From Lachnospiraceae bacterium (GTDB lineage: Bacteria > Bacillota > Clostridia > Lachnospirales > Lachnospiraceae): a DNA stretch of 64,000 nt. The stretch's first letter is position 1; every line of letters starts with the position of its first letter. A program made the translations under genes and the position numbers. Shown one piece after another: positions 59,680-64,000 of this stretch. Location: NCBI GenBank assembly GCA_025758065.1, contig CP107199.1, forward strand, positions 2,949,501-3,013,500. The letters are read 5' to 3'. Below the pieces are notes generated by a model, which searched no databases, was not told where the DNA came from, and saw nothing but the letters and a program-made list of their open reading frames with translations.

Positions 59680-60903
59680 ATGGAAGGACTTGTAATAGGG
59701 CTGGATCTGAATGATGACTATTCCCAGGTCAGCTGCAATGAAAAAGAAAAGTCCTGGACAGTTCCTACGGTGATCTGCCGCAGAAAAGAAAAAGAAACCT
59801 GGCTTATAGGGGAAGAAGCTTATGCAGCCACTCTTCTTGGCGAGGGGGTCATTGTAGATAAACTGCTGAAAATGGTCCGCAAAGATGGTACTTCTACTAT
59901 AGGAGGCATCTGCTATACAGGAATGGATCTTTTAAAAATATTTTTAAAGAAACTGCTGGAATATCCCTTTAAAGAATTTCATACAGATGAGGTGGCCCAG
60001 CTTGTGATCACCATGCATAAAACAGATGCAAGAGTTACGGATTGCCTGATGTATTGCGCTGATCATCTGAATATCCCCAGGGACCGGGTCCATGTGATCA
60101 GCCATACAGAAAGCTTTGCTTACTATGTTTTAAGCCAGAGAAAAGAACTTTGGAGCAATCAGGTAGGCTTATTTGAGTTATCAGAAGACAGGCTGTGTTA
60201 TTATGAAATGAAGGTGCAAAGAGGCATGCGCCGCAACATGGTCCAGGCAGAAGCCCAGAACCAGGAGGAAGCCTTTGATCTGGATATTTTAAATTCCCCT
60301 TCCGGAAGTAAGCTGGCAGACCAGATTCTTTGTTCCTGTGGGGAAAAATTATTGGAGAAAAAGCTGTTTTCTACTGTATTTCTTACTGGAAAAGGTTTTG
60401 AACGCCAGGACTGGGCCACCGGCTTTATGAAGCTTGCCTGCAACCGCAGAAGAGTGTTTGTGGAAAATGTATTATTTTCCAAAGGAGCAGCTGTTAAAGC
60501 AGGTGACTATCTGGCACAGGGAACAGAATTCCCCTATGTGTTCGTCTGTGAAGGACGTTTAAAGGCAGAGGTAGCTTTAAAAGTGATGCGGGCCGGGAAA
60601 GAGATCTTGCTGGCAGTAGCTTCTTATGGGGACAACTGGTATGAGTCAAAAAGCTCACTGGAGCTTATTATAGATGACCAGAAGGAAATCGAGTTTATCA
60701 TTTCCCATCTGGATTCCCGAAAGAAGCGGATCGTTTCCGTGCCTCTTAGCGGATTTCCGGAGCGGCCAAGACGTACTACAAGGATCCAGATGAATATTGG
60801 ATTTACTGATGAAAATACCATGGCAGTGGTGATCCGGGATAAAGGCTTTGGGGAATTGTTTCCAGCCAGTGATACAGTTATCAGACAAGAGGTGATCCTA
60901 TGA
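59680..60903 (+). CDS. DUF5716-type actin/Hsp70-like protein
   Basis: A 407-residue protein. The N-terminus MEGLVIGLDLNDDYSQVSCN has the phosphate-1 loop pattern of the actin/Hsp70/FtsA fold (DLxxxxS), NQVGLFELSEDRLCYYEMKV looks like phosphate-2, and TVFLTGKGFERQDW like the adenosine motif. The C-terminal strands (about 300-407: ELIIDDQKEIEFIISHLDSR) are beta-rich. Fits DUF5716. Likely ATP-binding, but hydrolysis or polymerisation is unproven. The ribosome site is GGAGGAAAC. Overlaps the next start (ATGA). Confidence 0.82.
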   Translation: MEGLVIGLDLNDDYSQVSCNEKEKSWTVPTVICRRKEKETWLIGEEAYAATLLGEGVIVDKLLKMVRKDGTSTIGGICYTGMDLLKIFLKKLLEYPFKEFHTDEVAQLVITMHKTDARVTDCLMYCADHLNIPRDRVHVISHTESFAYYVLSQRKELWSNQVGLFELSEDRLCYYEMKVQRGMRRNMVQAEAQNQEEAFDLDILNSPSGSKLADQILCSCGEKLLEKKLFSTVFLTGKGFERQDWATGFMKLACNRRRVFVENVLFSKGAAVKAGDYLAQGTEFPYVFVCEGRLKAEVALKVMRAGKEILLAVASYGDNWYESKSSLELIIDDQKEIEFIISHLDSRKKRIVSVPLSGFPERPRRTTRIQMNIGFTDENTMAVVIRDKGFGELFPASDTVIRQEVIL

Positions 60904-61715
60904 GTTTATTGCTTTGCAGAAGGGAGAGAGTAAAACATCCCTTTTATATCGAAGTGCTGGGAATCCATATTTATTCCTCCCAGGAGCTTTGCTATGTGAT
61001 CTATCATCACCCCTTATTAGTGATGAATGATTTTGCAGATGCCTCTTTGTTTTCCTTTATCAAAAATGAGCTGGGACTTGGTTTTTTAGCTGGCCGTATG
61101 GAAAAGCTGATAGAAGCAGGGGGAAAGCCGGAAGAGGCTTTATATCTTTTTCTTGCAGAATGTGATTATTACACGGAAAAAGAAGCCCAGAAGTTCAAGC
61201 AGACAGCAGCATCGTACAGGAATCTGCCGGAACATGCCTATGAAAAGGCAGTGGCTGATTATCTTTTTTCCGGAAAACAGTATGGAAGAGCGGTGCAGCG
61301 CTATAAAGGGCTTGTGGAAGCAGAGGAAAATAAAAAGAAAGAGAAAAACTTCTGGTCAGAAGTTTACCAGAACTTGGGTGCAGCTTATGTCCAGATGTTC
61401 CAGTTCCATAAGTCTTACAAGGCATACAATACTGCTTTTAAGTTAAATGAGGATCCCCGGATTTTGGAAAAGATTTATTTGCTTACCTGTTTTACTCCAG
61501 GTCTCTCTGTTGATGAAAGTTATGAATCATTATTTAAGCCGGAGCTTAAGGAAGAATGGAAGCAGAAATTAGCCCAGGCGGAGCTGACCGCAGGACAGGC
61601 AGAAGGTTTAAAAACGCTGCGTGCTATGTGGAAGCAGGATCCGGCAGGTCAGTTAGAGCGTGCAGGACGTCTGGTGGGAAAATGGAAAGATGAATACAGA
61701 GTTACACAGGGGTAA
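60900..61715 (+). CDS. Helical-repeat protein of the DUF5716/5717 group
   Basis: A 271-residue protein, not recognised by name. The first 80 residues are mixed; 100-200 resemble one to three TPR units (FSGKQYGRAVQRYKGLVEAE, NLGAAYVQMFQFHKSYKAYN, TAFKLNEDPRILEKIY). No signal peptide or membrane helix. Starts within the DUF5716 stop, so they are made together; a scaffold or partner of DUF5716 is the simplest idea. Confidence 0.7.
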   Translation: MSLLLCRRERVKHPFYIEVLGIHIYSSQELCYVIYHHPLLVMNDFADASLFSFIKNELGLGFLAGRMEKLIEAGGKPEEALYLFLAECDYYTEKEAQKFKQTAASYRNLPEHAYEKAVADYLFSGKQYGRAVQRYKGLVEAEENKKKEKNFWSEVYQNLGAAYVQMFQFHKSYKAYNTAFKLNEDPRILEKIYLLTCFTPGLSVDESYESLFKPELKEEWKQKLAQAELTAGQAEGLKTLRAMWKQDPAGQLERAGRLVGKWKDEYRVTQG

Positions 61716-61739
61716 GAACCAGGAGGCATAAGATATAAA

Positions 61740-62210
61740 ATGGCATTTCAGACAGCAAAGGAATACTTGGAAAAAAGAGGCTTTGACCACAGGATAAAGG
61801 AGTTTGATGTCTCCAGTGCAACAGTAGAACTGGCAGCAGTGGCAGTAGGCTGCGAACCGGCCCACATTGCAAAAACACTGTCCTTTTTAACAGGAGAAGG
61901 ACCGGTCCTTATTGTGGCAGCTGGAGATGCGAAGATCGACAATCACAAATATAAATCCTTTTTCGGTGTAAAAGCAAAAATGCTGACCGTAGAGCAGGTG
62001 GCAGAACTGATCGGCCATGAGGTTGGGGGTGTATGTCCTTACGGTATTAAAGAGGGCGTAAAGGTGTATTTAGATGAGTCTTTAAGGCGCTTTGATGTAG
62101 TTTATCCTGCATGTGGAAGCAGCAACAGCGCTGTTAAGCTGTCTATCCCGGATCTGGAAAAGTCCTGTGACTTTGAACAGTGGGTGGATGTGTGCAAACT
62201 GCCTCAGTAA
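61740..62210 (+). CDS. YbaK/EbsC-type aminoacyl-tRNA deacylase
   Basis: A 156-residue protein of the YbaK/ProRS-edit fold: EFDVSSATVELAAVAVGCEP, HIAKTLSFL, and the catalytic lysine and glycine segment IDNHKYKSFFGVKAKM, then GGVCPYGIKEGVKVYLD. It removes wrongly attached amino acids from tRNA, probably tRNA-Pro or similar. ATG 61740 follows CAGGAGGC. It precedes the T-box-controlled valS, but is read from an upstream transcript. Confidence 0.88.
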   Translation: MAFQTAKEYLEKRGFDHRIKEFDVSSATVELAAVAVGCEPAHIAKTLSFLTGEGPVLIVAAGDAKIDNHKYKSFFGVKAKMLTVEQVAELIGHEVGGVCPYGIKEGVKVYLDESLRRFDVVYPACGSSNSAVKLSIPDLEKSCDFEQWVDVCKLPQ

Positions 62211-62283
62211 CGGTGAACATGACCGTATTATGAAACTTTTCTCTTGACAAAACCAGAAAAAATACGTATGCTTGAAAACAGCA

Positions 62284-62600
62284 GTATAAAAAACGGTGAT
62301 GAACAAGAGGAGTACATTTTTAAGACCCTCAGAGAAAGCGGCTCACTGGCTGAAAGGCCGCTTGGGAATACTTAAAAGTGGAAGGTAGCTTGTGAACCGG
62401 ACAGGTGAGAAAGATACATTAGCCTGTTCCGTTGGCCCGCGTTAAGGGAGAGAGCAGGAAAGATTATGATATAGTTTAAGCTTTCGTGTTCCGTGAGATG
62501 ACCGATGTGTGCTATGAAGATACTGGTCAGATCAAAGGTGGTACCGCGATATAGTCGCCCTTTGCTTCCCCTATGGGATGCAGAGGGCTTTTATTTTTTT
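62284..62600 (+). promoter_or_regulatory. T-box riboswitch controlling valS
   Basis: Hallmarks are an AGAGA box in Stem I (62331), the T-box AGGTGGTACCGCG (62536-62548), and a terminator (GCCCTTTGC...GCAGAGGGC then TTTT, 62557-62600). A GTA at 62385-62387 is a candidate specifier triplet for valine. Uncharged tRNA-Val would pair with it and stabilise the antiterminator, so valS is read when valine is short. Confidence 0.9.
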
Positions 62601-62614
62601 AAAGGAGAATGCAG

Positions 62615-64000
62615 ATGAAGGAACTGGAAAAGACCTACAATCCGGCGGAAATTGAAGACCGCCTCTATGACAAATGGCTGAAGGGAAAATATTTCCACGC
62701 AGAAGTAAACAGAAGCAAGAAACCATTTACCATTGTTATGCCGCCGCCAAATATTACCGGCCAGCTGCATATGGGACATGCACTGGATAATACCATGCAG
62801 GATATCCTGATCCGTTATAAGAGAATGCAGGGATACGAAGCATTATGGCAGCCAGGCACTGACCATGCAGCCATTGCAACGGAAGTTAAGGTTATTAACA
62901 AACTGAAAGAAGAAGGGATCAGCAAGGCTGACCTGGGAAGAGAAGGCTTCTTAAAGGAATGCTGGAAGTGGAGAGATGAATACGGCACCCGTATTGTAAA
63001 GCAGCTCCACAAATTAGGCTCTTCCGCTGACTGGGACAGAGAACGTTTCACCATGGACGAAGGCTGCTCTGACGCAGTTCTGGAAGTTTTTATCAAATTA
63101 TATGAAAAAGGATATATTTACAAAGGTTCCCGTATTGTAAACTGGTGTCCTGTATGTAAGACTTCTATTTCTGATGCAGAAGTAGAGCATGTAGAGCAGG
63201 AGGGAAATTTCTGGCACATTAACTATCCGGTAGTTGGAGAGCCAGGACGTTTTGTAGAGATCGCAACCACCAGACCTGAGACTTTGTTAGGTGATACTGC
63301 AGTTGCTGTCAATCCGGATGATGACCGTTACAAGGATATTGTTGGAAAGATGCTGGAACTGCCGTTAACCAACCGCCAGATCCCTGTTATTGCAGATGAG
63401 TATGTAGACAAGGAGTTTGGTACCGGCTGTGTTAAGATCACACCGGCCCATGATCCAAATGACTTTGAGGTTGGAAAGCGCCATAACTTAGAAGAGATCG
63501 TTATCTTAAATGATGACGCTACTATCAATGTGCCTGGACCATACTTCGGCATGGACCGTTATGAGGCAAGAAAAGCCATGGTAGCAGACCTGGACAAAAT
63601 GGGCCTGTTAGTAAAGATCGTTCCTCATTCCCACAATGTAGGTACCCATGACCGCTGTAAGACTACAGTAGAGCCTATGGTAAAACAGCAGTGGTTTGTA
63701 AAAATGGACGAAATGGCTAAACCTGCCATTGAAGCTTTAAAGAACGGCCAGTTAAAATTCGTTCCGGAAAGCTTTGGAAAAACATATCTTCACTGGTTAG
63801 AGAACATCCGTGACTGGTGTATTTCCAGACAGTTATGGTGGGGCCACAGGATCCCTGCATATTACTGCCAGGACTGCGGCAATGTTGTAGTTGCAAAAGA
63901 AGCACCAGCTGTATGCCCGAAGTGCGGAAAGACTCATTTTAAACAGGATGAGGATACTCTGGATACCTGGTTCTCCTCTGCATTATGGCCATTCTCTACT
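62615..64000 (+). CDS. valS: Valyl-tRNA synthetase, 5' part
   Basis: ATG 62615 follows AAAGGAGAA. The frame runs open to the end of the window (462 codons). It has the class I HIGH motif as HMGH in PNITGQLHMGHALDNTMQD, the VNWCPVCKTSISDAEVE stretch, the CP1 editing-domain motifs TTRPETLLGDTAV and GTGCVKITPAHD, and CISRQLWWGHRIPAYYC. The KMSKS loop lies beyond the window. Attaches valine to tRNA-Val; regulated by the T-box. Confidence 0.97.
   Translation, partial: MKELEKTYNPAEIEDRLYDKWLKGKYFHAEVNRSKKPFTIVMPPPNITGQLHMGHALDNTMQDILIRYKRMQGYEALWQPGTDHAAIATEVKVINKLKEEGISKADLGREGFLKECWKWRDEYGTRIVKQLHKLGSSADWDRERFTMDEGCSDAVLEVFIKLYEKGYIYKGSRIVNWCPVCKTSISDAEVEHVEQEGNFWHINYPVVGEPGRFVEIATTRPETLLGDTAVAVNPDDDRYKDIVGKMLELPLTNRQIPVIADEYVDKEFGTGCVKITPAHDPNDFEVGKRHNLEEIVILNDDATINVPGPYFGMDRYEARKAMVADLDKMGLLVKIVPHSHNVGTHDRCKTTVEPMVKQQWFVKMDEMAKPAIEALKNGQLKFVPESFGKTYLHWLENIRDWCISRQLWWGHRIPAYYCQDCGNVVVAKEAPAVCPKCGKTHFKQDEDTLDTWFSSALWPFST

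Overview
The window looks like the chromosome of a gut-type Clostridia, most likely a Lachnospiraceae member. The evidence is AGGAGG-type ribosome sites, a T-box leader before valS, AraC/YesM-type two-component genes, and the Lachnospiraceae-style DUF4364, DUF5717 and DUF5716 proteins. Family names come from reading the translated sequence and from memory of the families; no search was run. The native chromosome (1-16990 and 41961-64000) is interrupted by a composite mobile element of about 25 kb (16994-41960).

Left chromosome. 1-6277 is the late part of an adenosylcobalamin pathway: a cut CobU-like gene, cobS, a second cobU, cbiB, a CobD-type aminotransferase-fold decarboxylase, and a CobQ-CbiC fusion. 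6320-15767 is a sugar-uptake locus: response regulator, sensor kinase, two membrane-anchored sugar-binding proteins, then mglB, mglA and mglC for a galactose/glucose-type ABC importer. A CYTH-domain gene and a DJ-1/PfpI gene follow.

Mobile element. The outer frame is Tn1549/Tn916-like. Its left end holds a replication-initiator-like gene, a DUF5348 protein, pcfB, a VirD4-type coupling protein and the start of a Maff2 gene. Its right end holds a sigma-70-like factor, an HTH gene, xis and a tyrosine integrase. The ends carry a 13-bp inverted repeat and matching TTTACTAC-type direct repeats. The mating-channel genes expected after Maff2 are absent. In their place is an insert of about 16 kb with at least two mobilisation modules: MobC plus a MobP-type relaxase with RepA, DnaC-like ATPase, TnpW, a large serine recombinase and TnpV; and a MobQ-type MobA/MobL relaxase with a CHC2 primase and a truncated VapE-like helicase. 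Each relaxase has a convincing oriT-like site. AT-rich cargo of unknown function lies between. An IS3-family element splits a small gene after the coupling protein. The whole looks mobilisable but not self-transmissible.

Right chromosome. An Fe-alcohol-dehydrogenase remnant, an NSS transporter, a CobW-like GTPase, a zinc NADP-type secondary alcohol dehydrogenase, deoC with a GntR regulator, a cupin, then the protein-quality block tig-clpP-clpX-lon-engB. After a DUF4364 gene comes a three-gene group of unknown function (DUF5717, actin-like DUF5716, helical-repeat protein), then a YbaK-type deacylase and T-box-valS (cut by the window).

The most unusual non-coding signal is a family of 163-bp near-complete palindromes. 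Two full copies in inverted orientation bracket the DUF5717 gene; a half copy lies before cobS and a terminal fragment lies in the leader of the cupin gene. All four end just upstream of a start codon. A second, unrelated 126-bp palindrome lies between gntR and the cupin gene.
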